A stretch of DNA of 64,000 nt, taken from NCBI RefSeq assembly GCF_030056705.1, contig NZ_JASHIC010000017.1, positions 1-64,000 on the forward strand. Reading direction: 5' to 3'. Below the pieces are notes generated by a model that saw only the letters and a program-made list of their open reading frames with translations, ran no database searches and was not told the DNA's origin. Position 1 is the stretch's first letter, and the number at the start of each line of letters is the position of its first letter. The stretch comes from Flectobacillus longus (GTDB lineage Bacteria > Bacteroidota > Bacteroidia > Cytophagales > Spirosomataceae). Of the stretch, positions 25,383-34,071 are shown one piece after another. Made by a program: the position numbers and the translations under genes.

Positions 25383-26720
25383 CTATTTCACTGCCCAAAT
25401 CTGAATCAAAACATGGTCAGGCTTGCGGATGCCTTTACATAAGAATAAGCTATTATTTACCCAATCATACTTTCCTTTGGGAGCTTCAAGTTTTGGAATA
25501 GTTCTAAAATAATATTGTGAAGGATCAACATTCTCGCCTTTGGCAATTTTAGCGGCTATTTCAGGTGATGCAACTCTCAATCCATTGTTTTTCACATAAA
25601 TAATCACTCCATCATCCGTTTTGATTTGATAGTTGGCATCTAGCTCAGCAACGCCGTCGCTTCTCACAATTTGCCAGTCAGCACCTCCAGACAATACTTC
25701 TCCTTTTATACTTGGTCCTTCAAATGTACCTCCAACAATTGGAATGATGCGTCGCAGTCCATGTGGTGTTTGACCTACCGTGAGAGCCTCGCTTAGCAAA
25801 ACTTTTATTTCACAGAAAAAAGCTAAGCCCGGTGCTGGTGGCTCGGGAGTTGTCAGGCCGTGCAATTGTAGCCAATCGCCAAAGCGCTCTATCCACGTAT
25901 CGGTAGGAATGTTTTTCTTACTCATACCGAATCCATGACCACCTTTTTCGTAAATATGTAACTCGGCAGGTTGTTTGGCTTGAGTCCATTTACCGTAAAT
26001 CGAGGAGCTATGTAAAGTAAAGCCTAATTGATCATCCGAAGCGGCTGCCACAAAAATCGGCGTAGGCTGAGTTGGGACTTTATTGCCCAAAATAGCTTTT
26101 TCGTAGGCATAAATAGGCGCAACAAAATTGGGTCTTTCAGCATCGTTGGCTGTATAAACTACCGACATGGTTAAGGTTCCTCCTGCCGAAAATCCCATCA
26201 TGCCAATTTTGTTTGGATTGACATGAAATTTCTCAGCGTTCTGGCGAATATATTGAATCGCCTTACGTCCATCTTGCGTAGCCAAAGGAATCACTGCCGC
26301 ATTTTCTTGGTCGAGCGCTTTCATATTGCTCATTTTACCCATGATTTCGGTAATGGGATTATCCGTAAAAGAGCGTGCAACTCGGTATTTTAATACAAAA
26401 GCAGCAATACCTCTTTCATTCAGCCATTTTGCTACATCAACGCCTTCATTATCAATTGATAAGGTATGAAAAGCTCCTCCTGGTGCAACCACAATAGCAG
26501 TACCATTTGCTTTATTAGGGTTAGGTAAATAGGCAGTAATAGTTGGGTCAACGATATTATAGGCTGTTCGACCACCCCAATTAGCATTGGTTAACACTGA
26601 TTCTTGCCAAGTCCAGTTTTCTGAGCCTGGGGCTTTGCCTTCGTACAATTGGATAACTTCTTGTGCATGAGCCGTATATCCGAGTAAAACGCCCAATATG
26701 TAGGTAAGTATTTTTTTCAT
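25383..26720 (-). CDS. Alpha/beta hydrolase fused to a DUF3237 domain
   Basis: This 445-residue exported protein (signal peptide about 1-19) has two parts. Residues about 60-285 form an acetyl-esterase/lipase-like alpha/beta hydrolase, with the oxyanion segment VVAPGGAFH, nucleophile elbow GFSAGGT, and an acid/His pair in AASDDQLG and KGGHGFGM. Residues about 300-445 match DUF3237 (LRRIIPIVGGTFEGPSIKG, YYFRTIPKLEAP). DUF3237 occurs alone in many aromatic-degrading bacteria and its role is unknown. The fusion suggests DUF3237 helps bind or process the hydrolase substrate or product, here probably a phenolic ester. Confidence 0.8.
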   Translation of the reverse strand: MKKILTYILGVLLGYTAHAQEVIQLYEGKAPGSENWTWQESVLTNANWGGRTAYNIVDPTITAYLPNPNKANGTAIVVAPGGAFHTLSIDNEGVDVAKWLNERGIAAFVLKYRVARSFTDNPITEIMGKMSNMKALDQENAAVIPLATQDGRKAIQYIRQNAEKFHVNPNKIGMMGFSAGGTLTMSVVYTANDAERPNFVAPIYAYEKAILGNKVPTQPTPIFVAAASDDQLGFTLHSSSIYGKWTQAKQPAELHIYEKGGHGFGMSKKNIPTDTWIERFGDWLQLHGLTTPEPPAPGLAFFCEIKVLLSEALTVGQTPHGLRRIIPIVGGTFEGPSIKGEVLSGGADWQIVRSDGVAELDANYQIKTDDGVIIYVKNNGLRVASPEIAAKIAKGENVDPSQYYFRTIPKLEAPKGKYDWVNNSLFLCKGIRKPDHVLIQIWAVK

Positions 26721-26736
26721 AGTAAAAGGTTTTGTA

Positions 26737-27504
26737 TTATTTCATTCCCATTCTAATAGCCCCATCCAAACGGATTACCTCGCCATTGAGCATGGTGTTT
26801 TCAATGATTTGCTGTACCAATTTCGCAAATTCTTCAGGTTTTCCTAGTCTTGAGGGAAAAGGAATTTGCTGTGCTAAAGATGCTTGTGCTTCGCTAGACA
26901 AATTAGCAAGTAAAGGCGTTTCAAAAATCCCAGGAGCAATGGTCATCACTCGAATACCCATACGAGCAAATTCACGAGCAATTGGCAGGGTCATAGATAC
27001 CACACCACCTTTAGAAGCTGAATATGCTGCCTGTCCGATTTGTCCATCAAAAGCTGCTACCGAAGCGGTATTGATTACTATTCCTCTTTCTCCATGTTCG
27101 TTTGGCGTATTATGTTGCATGACATTTGCGCCCAAACGAAGTACATTAAATACACCTACTAAATTGACTTGAATGACTTTTTGAAAAAATTCTAAATCAT
27201 GAGGACCGTCTTTGCCTACAACTCTTTTGGCAGGACCGATACCCGCACAATTGATGACCCCGTTGATTTGTCCGAATACAGACAAGCCCTTTTCGATAGC
27301 TTGCTTTACCTGTACTTCGTCTACGATATCAGTTTTATAAAAAAGCGCCGAATCGCCCAAACTTACTTGAGCAAGTTGCCCAGCTTGCTCGTTAATATCT
27401 AGTAAAATAACTTTTCCGCCTTGCGAAATAATGTTTTGTGCCGTAGCCAAACCCAGCCCTGAGGCACCACCAGAAATGAGAAATATGTTTGATTGTATAT
27501 TCAT
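26737..27504 (-). CDS. SDR-family 3-hydroxyacyl-CoA dehydrogenase (type II-like)
   Basis: This 255-residue short-chain dehydrogenase has the NAD motif GGASGLGLA (12-20) and the catalytic Ser...Tyr-x3-Lys ([21 protein letters not shown]). The sequence around the active site closely follows the type II 3-hydroxyacyl-CoA dehydrogenase/HSD17B10 pattern. Beside a feruloyl-CoA synthetase-like ligase and a hydratase, it most likely oxidises the 3-hydroxy-3-arylpropionyl-CoA intermediate in CoA-dependent side-chain shortening. Alternative: a general short-chain 3-hydroxyacyl-CoA dehydrogenase. Confidence 0.82.
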   Translation of the reverse strand: MNIQSNIFLISGGASGLGLATAQNIISQGGKVILLDINEQAGQLAQVSLGDSALFYKTDIVDEVQVKQAIEKGLSVFGQINGVINCAGIGPAKRVVGKDGPHDLEFFQKVIQVNLVGVFNVLRLGANVMQHNTPNEHGERGIVINTASVAAFDGQIGQAAYSASKGGVVSMTLPIAREFARMGIRVMTIAPGIFETPLLANLSSEAQASLAQQIPFPSRLGKPEEFAKLVQQIIENTMLNGEVIRLDGAIRMGMK

Positions 27505-27519
27505 CGTAAAAAAGAAAAA

Positions 27520-27636
27520 CCCTCAATACGTCAATAAAAGGGGATTTTTTAAGGAATAAGATTGAGCAATATGCTCGTATGAATGGTTTTTTGGATAATA
27601 ATTTAATAGAAGTAAACCTTTACTGACGATTGAGGG
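27520..27636 (-). other. Structured intergenic region between fcs and the SDR gene
   Basis: The arms 27520-27532 and 27624-27636 are complementary apart from one bulged base, and enclose a small hairpin GAGCA/TGCTC (27564-27576). In the minus-strand transcript it would lie between the fcs stop and the SDR start. No ORF is present. Confidence 0.4.
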
Positions 27637-27650
27637 ATATGGGTTGTTGC

Positions 27651-27692
27651 TTTCGGCTATGAGCTGTCAGCTTTTTGAGAAATATCTATTCA
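27651..27692. repeat. Intergenic repeat, family A copy 1
   Basis: TCGGCTATGAG, TCAGC, TTTTGA and TCTATTCA occur in the same order and spacing, with small differences, at 60933-60973. It overlaps the last codons of fcs. Such copies are probably dispersed in the genome. Confidence 0.5.
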
Positions 27693-29491
27693 TAATGACT
27701 AAACAATTGATTGACTAAAGCTTTTCGATTTGATAAAACAGCACGTTGGTTGAGCGAACCTTTGTCTGTTATCTCGCCTTTGTCAATCGATGGCGGTTCG
27801 TGGGCAATAATAACTTTGCCAATACTAGTCGAACTACCTGTGGCATGAGCGTTAAAGTCATTCATCCATGTATTTATAAATGTTTTTACCGACGAATGTT
27901 CGTACAACTCTGATACGCAGACCTGCGTTGTATGTCCTGTCAGCGTGCAACAAGCTTCGATATTGAGAAACAAAATCAAACCAATATAGTCTTGGTCGAG
28001 CCCAGCAATCACTACATCTTGAATAATGGGCGAACCAGAAGAAATAATCTTGGTTTTCATCACGCCAACATTGACCCAAGTACCAGTTGAGAGTTTAAAA
28101 TCTTCGGCTATTCTTCCATCAAAAACCAATCCTTTGTCAGGGTTATTCTCGTCCAAAAACTTTACTGCATCGCCTGTTTTATAAAAGCCTTCTTCATCAA
28201 AAGCTTGTAAAGTTGCCTCTGGGTTTCGCCAATAACCTTTTGTTACATTAGCAGCTCGGTATCTAGCTTCCCATTTGTCACCCAAAGACACCAATTTTAC
28301 TTCTAGCCCTGCTACTGGGACTCCTAATAAGCCTGAAAAAGCGCCGCCCCAATTGGCAAAAAGAGCCGAAGGTCCTGATTCTGTACAACCTAAACCTGTC
28401 ACAATAGGTACTTTTACGCCGATGGTCTGAATAGCAAGTTCTTCCAACTTATTCCAGATAGGTTGCGCCAAACTAGCACCAGCATAAAAAATGATTTGAA
28501 GATTTTTGAAAAAAGTGTTTCTTAATTGTTCTTCTTTTTCCAGATATGGAATCAACATTTCAAAACCTTTCGGTACATTGAAATAAGCCGTGGGAGATAT
28601 TTCTCGGAGATTTTTTACCGTTTCTTCAATTCCCTTACTACTTGGTTTTCCATCGTCTATATAGAGTGTGCCACCATTATGGAGTGCCAGGCCAAAATTA
28701 TGATTACCTCCAAAGGTATGGTTCCACGGGAGCCAATCTATAAAGACAGGAGCTTGATCCTGCATAAAAGGAAAACTCTGTGTAATCTGTTGGAGATTGG
28801 CACACCACATTTGTTGTGTATTAATTACACCTTTGGGTAAGCCCGTTGAGCCCGATGTGAATAAAATTTTAGCAACAGTATCACCTTTAACCTTTTTGTG
28901 AGCTTGTGCTACGTCATCACAAAAAACTGATTGTCGCCAAGAGGCTATATTTGTAAAGTTGTCTCCCTGTGATACTAGTATTGTAACTTCTGGAAATGTA
29001 TTTTTGATAAATTGAATAGCTCTTGTATAAGCTTGCTCAGATTGTACAAAAACAAGTTTTGGAGTCATTTTCTCCAAACAATGACGAAGTTTAGAAAAGT
29101 CTTCCGACACCAAAGAATACGCAGGTGAAATCGGTGAATATGCAATACCTATATGCACAGAAGCCAAGGCTAAAAGGGCATGCTCCAAGCTATTTTCGGA
29201 AAGTATAACTATGGTATCATTCTCCTCAAAACCCATATCTAATAGATTTTGAGCTATTGAGCACATTTGTTGATAGGTATCTGCGTAGCTTAGTTCTTGC
29301 CAAATACCCTCTTTGTTACGCTGAGCAATAAAAGTTTTTTCTGGTTGTTGAATCGACCATTCCCCAAGTCTATCAGTAATAGTTTCGGGAAAAGGTTTTA
29401 ACTCACTATTTAACCGAAACAAAATGCTACCATCAGAATTGTGGGTCTTGATGGTTTGGGTGGGGCCAAAAGCTACATTCTTGAACTCCAT
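27686..29491 (-). CDS. fcs: Feruloyl-CoA synthetase-like AMP-dependent ligase
   Basis: This 601-residue cytoplasmic enzyme of the ANL superfamily would activate ferulate, p-coumarate or caffeate to the CoA thioester using ATP. The AMP-binding P-loop is ILFTSGSTGLPKG near 208-220. Further family motifs are YFNVPKGFEML, TGLGCTESGPSA and the GDAVKF segment. The overall pattern, with the N-terminal segment FKNVAFGPTQTIK and the C-terminal catalytic Lys region DKGEITDKGSLNQRAVL, follows feruloyl-CoA synthases rather than 4-coumarate:CoA ligases. The hydratase gene lies 98 bp upstream in the same direction. Substrate range is inferred. Confidence 0.85.
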   Translation of the reverse strand: MEFKNVAFGPTQTIKTHNSDGSILFRLNSELKPFPETITDRLGEWSIQQPEKTFIAQRNKEGIWQELSYADTYQQMCSIAQNLLDMGFEENDTIVILSENSLEHALLALASVHIGIAYSPISPAYSLVSEDFSKLRHCLEKMTPKLVFVQSEQAYTRAIQFIKNTFPEVTILVSQGDNFTNIASWRQSVFCDDVAQAHKKVKGDTVAKILFTSGSTGLPKGVINTQQMWCANLQQITQSFPFMQDQAPVFIDWLPWNHTFGGNHNFGLALHNGGTLYIDDGKPSSKGIEETVKNLREISPTAYFNVPKGFEMLIPYLEKEEQLRNTFFKNLQIIFYAGASLAQPIWNKLEELAIQTIGVKVPIVTGLGCTESGPSALFANWGGAFSGLLGVPVAGLEVKLVSLGDKWEARYRAANVTKGYWRNPEATLQAFDEEGFYKTGDAVKFLDENNPDKGLVFDGRIAEDFKLSTGTWVNVGVMKTKIISSGSPIIQDVVIAGLDQDYIGLILFLNIEACCTLTGHTTQVCVSELYEHSSVKTFINTWMNDFNAHATGSSTSIGKVIIAHEPPSIDKGEITDKGSLNQRAVLSNRKALVNQLFSHYE

Positions 29492-29589
29492 AACTTGAAA
29501 GAGATAAAATATTTTTTAATCGAAAATGCCCAATCCAATATAGTTACTGAACTTTTGCGCATCGCCTACTTTACAGTCATTACTACAAC

Positions 29590-30375
29590 TTATTCGCCAA
29601 CTTTTTTAGCTCTTCCTTCCAAAAAGTCTTTTAATCTCTGTTTGGCTTCGGGAGCACTTTGAGCAATAGCCGCCATCATACTTTCCAATAAAAGCCCTTC
29701 TGTTTGACCGCTATCTGCTATTCTTGGCAATACATGTGTAAGAGCATAATTGGTCATTCCAGCGTTGGAAGCTATTTTCAGTGCGAGTTCTTTTCCCTTT
29801 TCTAATCCTTGTCCTTCGTCAACTAAGTATTGTGCCAATCCGATTCGTTCGCCTTCTTCGGCATGATACACACGCCCCGTAAGCATCATATCTGTCATAC
29901 GAGCCATGCCAATTAATTTGGGTAGTCGAACGGCGGCTCCACCACCGACAAATATTCCTCTTTGTCCTTCGGGTAAGGCATAAAATGTACTTTTATCAGC
30001 CACTCGAATATGACAAGCCGCTGCTAATTCCAGACCACCACCAACTACTGCACCGTGTAATACAGCGACTACTGGAACGGATCCATATTGTACTTTTTCG
30101 AGTACTCTATGCCACATTCTTGAATGAAAAATGCCTTGTACAGCATCACGTTCCTTTAGTTCAGAAAGGTCTAAGCCTGCTGAAAAATGCTTACCCATTC
30201 CGTAAATAATGGCACAACGAATATGGGAAGGAATATTTTCGAAAACAGTTTCGATACCTAATATAAGTGCATCATTAAAGGCATTTCGTTTGTCTGGACG
30301 ATTGAGTCCTATCCATAAAATATCACCTTCCTCACGTATTTGTAAGGTGTCAGGGACTGATTTTGTTACCATCAT
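29590..30375 (-). CDS. Enoyl-CoA hydratase/isomerase (crotonase family)
   Basis: This 261-residue crotonase-fold enzyme carries both glutamates used by hydratases, in GGGLELA near 113-119 and LPEGQRG near 138-144. The oxyanion-hole segment is KHFSAGLDL near 63-71. The region that in feruloyl-CoA hydratase-lyase reads WGIPPGN is different here (GIFVGGG), so a simple hydratase acting on cinnamoyl-CoA-type substrates is more likely than a vanillin-forming lyase. With Fcs and the SDR it forms a beta-oxidation-like side-chain route. Lyase activity cannot be excluded from sequence alone. Confidence 0.82.
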   Translation of the reverse strand: MMVTKSVPDTLQIREEGDILWIGLNRPDKRNAFNDALILGIETVFENIPSHIRCAIIYGMGKHFSAGLDLSELKERDAVQGIFHSRMWHRVLEKVQYGSVPVVAVLHGAVVGGGLELAAACHIRVADKSTFYALPEGQRGIFVGGGAAVRLPKLIGMARMTDMMLTGRVYHAEEGERIGLAQYLVDEGQGLEKGKELALKIASNAGMTNYALTHVLPRIADSGQTEGLLLESMMAAIAQSAPEAKQRLKDFLEGRAKKVGE

Positions 30376-30488
30376 CGATTATAAGAATCTCTTGTTGTTG
30401 CTGTTATAACTTGGCTTTTTGGGTTCAAGAATCAACTTCTGTGATATACTTCTCTTTAGTTAAAATAAGGGTTAAGTATTTAGGTATT

Positions 30489-31781
30489 TTAACTTACTTT
30501 ATCGGTAGACAAATACCAAGTCATGAGTCCTGCAAGGGCTGTTGGAATGGCAAAAATCAAGAAATTTGTGCTCATAGATAGTCCTAATCCGATTAAAACA
30601 CCACCAACTGCTGGACCAATAATGCCTCCTAGTCGACCAATGCCAATCGACCAACCAACGCCTGTAGTTCGGAATTCGGTTGGGTATATACGTGCAGAAA
30701 CTGCGTAGAGTCCCACAAATCCTCCTTGAATACCAAATCCTAATAAGCCAAAGACGATTATAATCCAGTCTGTTCCTACAAAAACTTTGAAAATCGCCAT
30801 CAAAATCGCCGTTAATACCAATATCGTTCCGATGGTTTTCTTTAAGCCATATTTGCTTGAAAAATATCCTTGCGTGATTATCCCTACAAAAGCGCCAACA
30901 TTAAATACTGTTCCTGCATAAATTGCCAATTCGATTGAAAGTCCTGCTGACGAAGCCAGCTTTGGTATCCAACTGGTAAGAAAATATAGTGTCGCAAAAG
31001 ATAGAAATAGTGCTACCCACAACTGAATGGTAGATAGTCGAAACGTTGGACTCAATAATAATTTGATAGGAATTTTCTGAAAAATTGTTGGTTTTTCAGG
31101 CAAAGTAACGATAGTTTCTTTACCCATTTTTGACAATAAATCATTAGCTTTTGCTAAGGCTCCTTCTGGTTGTGATTTTAGGTAAAAATCTAAAGATTCA
31201 GCCAAAAAGAAGTAAACTACTGGTACAGAACCCAATGTACAGCATCCTGCTAATTGAAAAATCGAATGCCAACCATAAGTAGGAATAATTTTGGCTGCGA
31301 CCATTCCTGATAAAACGGCACCAATCGGATAGCCTGAAAGGGCAAAACTTACCCAAAAATCTTTCGTGGTAGGTGGCGCGTATTCCGACGTTAATGCGGC
31401 AGTACTTGCAAGCATACAACCTATTCCTAAACCGTTGATAAAGCGAAAGAATATTAATTGATTTACTGATTCAGCAAAAGAGGTAATAAAAATCGTTACT
31501 CCCATTAGTAAGCCACTGATAATCATCATTTTTTTACGTCCAAGTTTATCCGCATAAGGTGCAATAATCAAAGCACCAACCGACATTCCCACCAATCCCG
31601 AACTAAAGACAAGACCTAAAGCTTCGGCACCAATACTCCACGCTTTGGTGATGGCTGGTGCTGCATACGAAATGACCATTACATCCATACCATCAAGCAT
31701 ATTCATCAAAAAACAAACCAATATGCTACTGTATTGCAAAGAAGTCATCTTCGCAGGTTGATTCAATGTTACGTGGGACAT
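30489..31781 (-). CDS. MFS aromatic acid:H+ symporter (AAHS family, PcaK/BenK-like)
   Basis: This 430-residue inner-membrane protein has 12 predicted membrane segments and the MFS loop motif PYADKLGRKKMM near residues 75-86. NMLDGMDVMVISYAAPAI near 27-44 matches the conserved DGxD-type motif of the aromatic acid:H+ symporter family in the first helix. It probably imports hydroxycinnamates or benzoate-type acids for the surrounding pathway. The upstream gap holds a possible -7 box and family C repeats. Confidence 0.88.
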   Translation of the reverse strand: MSHVTLNQPAKMTSLQYSSILVCFLMNMLDGMDVMVISYAAPAITKAWSIGAEALGLVFSSGLVGMSVGALIIAPYADKLGRKKMMIISGLLMGVTIFITSFAESVNQLIFFRFINGLGIGCMLASTAALTSEYAPPTTKDFWVSFALSGYPIGAVLSGMVAAKIIPTYGWHSIFQLAGCCTLGSVPVVYFFLAESLDFYLKSQPEGALAKANDLLSKMGKETIVTLPEKPTIFQKIPIKLLLSPTFRLSTIQLWVALFLSFATLYFLTSWIPKLASSAGLSIELAIYAGTVFNVGAFVGIITQGYFSSKYGLKKTIGTILVLTAILMAIFKVFVGTDWIIIVFGLLGFGIQGGFVGLYAVSARIYPTEFRTTGVGWSIGIGRLGGIIGPAVGGVLIGLGLSMSTNFLIFAIPTALAGLMTWYLSTDKVS

Positions 31782-31786
31782 AAATT

Positions 31787-31980
31787 ATTGAGTGATTGAT
31801 GGATGAGTGATTTAGTGATTATTTTAATCAAACGTAGAGATACAAAGCCTTGATTTTTACATCCAATTTGTTCATTGAAAAATATTTACTATGCTAAGCT
31901 ATGGAGCTAGATTAAGATTATGTTTTAATGATTTTATATAAATCACTCATTCACAAATCACTAAATAACTCAATAACACT
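31787..31980. repeat. Inverted family C repeats flanking a 100-nt spacer
   Basis: The left part (31787-31820) and right part (31940-31977) contain TTATTGAG, GAGTGATT and TTTAGTGATT modules in opposite orientation. They fill most of the gap between the MFS and amidohydrolase genes. No ORF lies here. Confidence 0.45.
31829..31836 (-). promoter_or_regulatory. Possible -7 box for the MFS gene
   Basis: Minus-strand TACGTTTG fits TAnnTTTG and lies about 48 nt upstream of the MFS start codon. There is no convincing -33 box. Confidence 0.3.
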
Positions 31981-32845
31981 ATTGGAGCTTAAGCATCTTA
32001 ATGGCATTTTCTTTCAGAATCAAAGGTTTTACTTGTTCTTTAAAACCTGCTTCGTCAAAGTCTTTAATCCATCTTTCTGGAGTAATTAAGGGAAAATCTG
32101 TTCCAAAAAGCATTCTGTCCTTGAGTAAAGTATTGGCATACTGAACCAATTGTGGTGGAAAATACTTGGGTGACCAACCACTTAAATCAATGTACACATT
32201 GGGTTTGTGCATGGCTACAGATAAGGCTTCATCTTGCCAAGGCCAACTCGGATGTGCAATAATGATAGGACAATCAGGGAAGTCTATAGCAACATCATCC
32301 AAATGAATCGGATTAGAGTATTCTAACCGAAGTCCACCGCCACCACGCACACCACTTCCAAACCCAGAATGTCCCGAATGAAAAAGCATTGGTAATTGAT
32401 ATTCAGCAATAACTTCGTATAGATGATACGCCATTTTATCTTGTGGATAAAAACCCTGTACTGTCGGATGAAACTTAAAGCCTTTGACGCCATAATTTTC
32501 AATCAAATCTCTTGCTTCACGTGCTCCCATACGTCCTTTATGAGGGTCGATACTCGCAAAAGCAATCATGACATCATCATTTTTTAATGCTCCTTCTGCT
32601 ACTTCTATATTAGGAATTCGTCGCTTTCCAACATTAAATTCTGAATCTACTGTAAACATCACAAAAGCCATATTTCGCTCACGATAGTAATCCGCTGTTT
32701 CTTGAATCGTAGGGCGTTTGTCTGATTTGAAATACTTAGCAAATGCCTCATCAAACTCGCTTCGGTAATCGTCGTGTGGTTGACAACACGATACTTCGGC
32801 ATGCGTATGTACATCAATTGCGATAACTTTCTGAATATCAATCAT
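31979..32845 (-). CDS. Amidohydrolase-2 (ACMSD-like) family enzyme
   Basis: This 288-residue TIM-barrel metalloenzyme has the N-terminal metal motif DVHTHAE (11-17), FKFHPTVQGF near 135-144, LFHSGHSG near 165-172, HPSWPW near 208-213, and the catalytic Asp in FGTDFPL near 248-254. The family includes decarboxylases (ACMSD, gamma-resorcylate), lactonases (LigI) and hydratases (LigJ). In this aromatic cluster it could decarboxylate a hydroxybenzoate or act on a ring-cleavage product. LigI and LigJ relatives are of interest because no other PDC hydrolase is present for the gal-type branch. Exact reaction not determinable here. Confidence 0.75.
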   Translation of the reverse strand: MIDIQKVIAIDVHTHAEVSCCQPHDDYRSEFDEAFAKYFKSDKRPTIQETADYYRERNMAFVMFTVDSEFNVGKRRIPNIEVAEGALKNDDVMIAFASIDPHKGRMGAREARDLIENYGVKGFKFHPTVQGFYPQDKMAYHLYEVIAEYQLPMLFHSGHSGFGSGVRGGGGLRLEYSNPIHLDDVAIDFPDCPIIIAHPSWPWQDEALSVAMHKPNVYIDLSGWSPKYFPPQLVQYANTLLKDRMLFGTDFPLITPERWIKDFDEAGFKEQVKPLILKENAIKMLKLQ

Positions 32846-32860
32846 ATTTTCAAAATAATT

Positions 32861-33982
32861 TTATTTCATCCAAATATCTCCAGCAGGTTTTTGTCCCGAT
32901 TTCACCCAGCTTCTTAGTTCATCAAACGCACTACCTGTTTGTTGAGCTGTAAATACACAATGCCCTTGTCCAGTGGTATATCGTACTTTAAAAAACTGGT
33001 CTTTTTGCTGATGATGCACCATATTTTCAAAATTTACTACGCCATAGGTCGGCGGAATCAATTGATCATAAACGGTATGAAGCAAAAAAACTGGTTTGTT
33101 GATATTGCCTGTTCGGTCATATTTTCCAAAAATCATATTCGGATTTACATTTGCCTCCAAACGTTCAGCTTTGTGATTGACCAAATCATTATCTGGGAAA
33201 CCACTATAAACTGTATTGGTATTATCAAAAGGGTTACCTCCCGCTTTTTGGGCTAAATCACGAAGTACATTTTCATTAAAAAATAACGAGAATGGCAAAT
33301 CATCTAGTTTCAGATCAAAGCGTTTGGCAAAAGCCACCGCCAAAAGTGAATCTTTACTAACGATTGCTTTACGAATTGCCATTGCTTTGGCAACCATTGT
33401 ACGACCTCCTTCACTTGGGCTAGACTTTTTGCTTAAATCAAAAATTTCTTTGAGTGATGGCACAATGCCAGGAAATAGTCCATTGAAGGTCGCATACATA
33501 TCGAATTCTTTGCGACACTGCAAATAGGGTCTACTTGACAAAGGACAAAGTGGTAAACCTCCGTGATAGTTGTCGCCAAAATTTTCGATAGTCGCCACCG
33601 TAATACCACCGCCCATCGAATGCCCAACCATAAACGTAGAGTCAGGTTTTCCGTATTGTTTGACAAAATATTGTCGTAAACTTTCTGTATCATCTACTCC
33701 CTGCGGAAGCGCAAAACCTTGATATTGATAGTCAGATGCAGCCACGGCAAAGCCTCTTGACAAAAATGGGCTCATGCGATTAATAAATTCAGGATTTTGA
33801 CTTTGAAGCGGTTTGGTACCCATAAACTCATATCCATGAGCATACATTACCAACTTGCCTTTCCAGTTAGGTGGAAAAATAATGCGGTATCTAGCGCCAT
33901 TGAGTTGTCCAGAATCAATCTTTGCTACTTGCGCTACCAAACTATGTGTGAGCAATAGCAAAAGAAATAGTTTTTTAAACAT
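32861..33982 (-). CDS. Secreted alpha/beta hydrolase (possible feruloyl esterase)
   Basis: This 373-residue protein has a signal peptide (about 1-17), a nucleophile elbow GHSMGGG near 120-126, and a catalytic His in GQGHCVF near the C-terminus. VMYAHGYEFMG near 45-55 is the oxyanion region. It has a large helical insertion between the core strands. It lies 15 bp upstream of the amidohydrolase gene in the same direction. Together with the hydrolases at 24.2 and 25.4 kb it suggests periplasmic or surface ester cleavage of plant phenolics; specificity is unproved. Confidence 0.72.
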   Translation of the reverse strand: MFKKLFLLLLLTHSLVAQVAKIDSGQLNGARYRIIFPPNWKGKLVMYAHGYEFMGTKPLQSQNPEFINRMSPFLSRGFAVAASDYQYQGFALPQGVDDTESLRQYFVKQYGKPDSTFMVGHSMGGGITVATIENFGDNYHGGLPLCPLSSRPYLQCRKEFDMYATFNGLFPGIVPSLKEIFDLSKKSSPSEGGRTMVAKAMAIRKAIVSKDSLLAVAFAKRFDLKLDDLPFSLFFNENVLRDLAQKAGGNPFDNTNTVYSGFPDNDLVNHKAERLEANVNPNMIFGKYDRTGNINKPVFLLHTVYDQLIPPTYGVVNFENMVHHQQKDQFFKVRYTTGQGHCVFTAQQTGSAFDELRSWVKSGQKPAGDIWMK

Positions 33983-34071
33983 AACAGTTAGAAATTCTTC
34001 TATCTATTCAGAGAATAATTTTAAATTTTGTCGAGATTTCTACCATCAAAAATCCCTATTCAACAATCATA

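Noticed and set aside
29590-30375. Crotonase as a canonical vanillin-forming feruloyl-CoA hydratase-lyase (ech)
   Set aside because: The segment after the second Glu differs from the typical WGIPPGN, and an SDR dehydrogenase of the beta-oxidation type lies in the operon.
31787-31980. CRISPR-like array from repeated GAGTGATT modules
   Set aside because: Modules are short, irregular and in both orientations, without regular unique spacers or cas genes.
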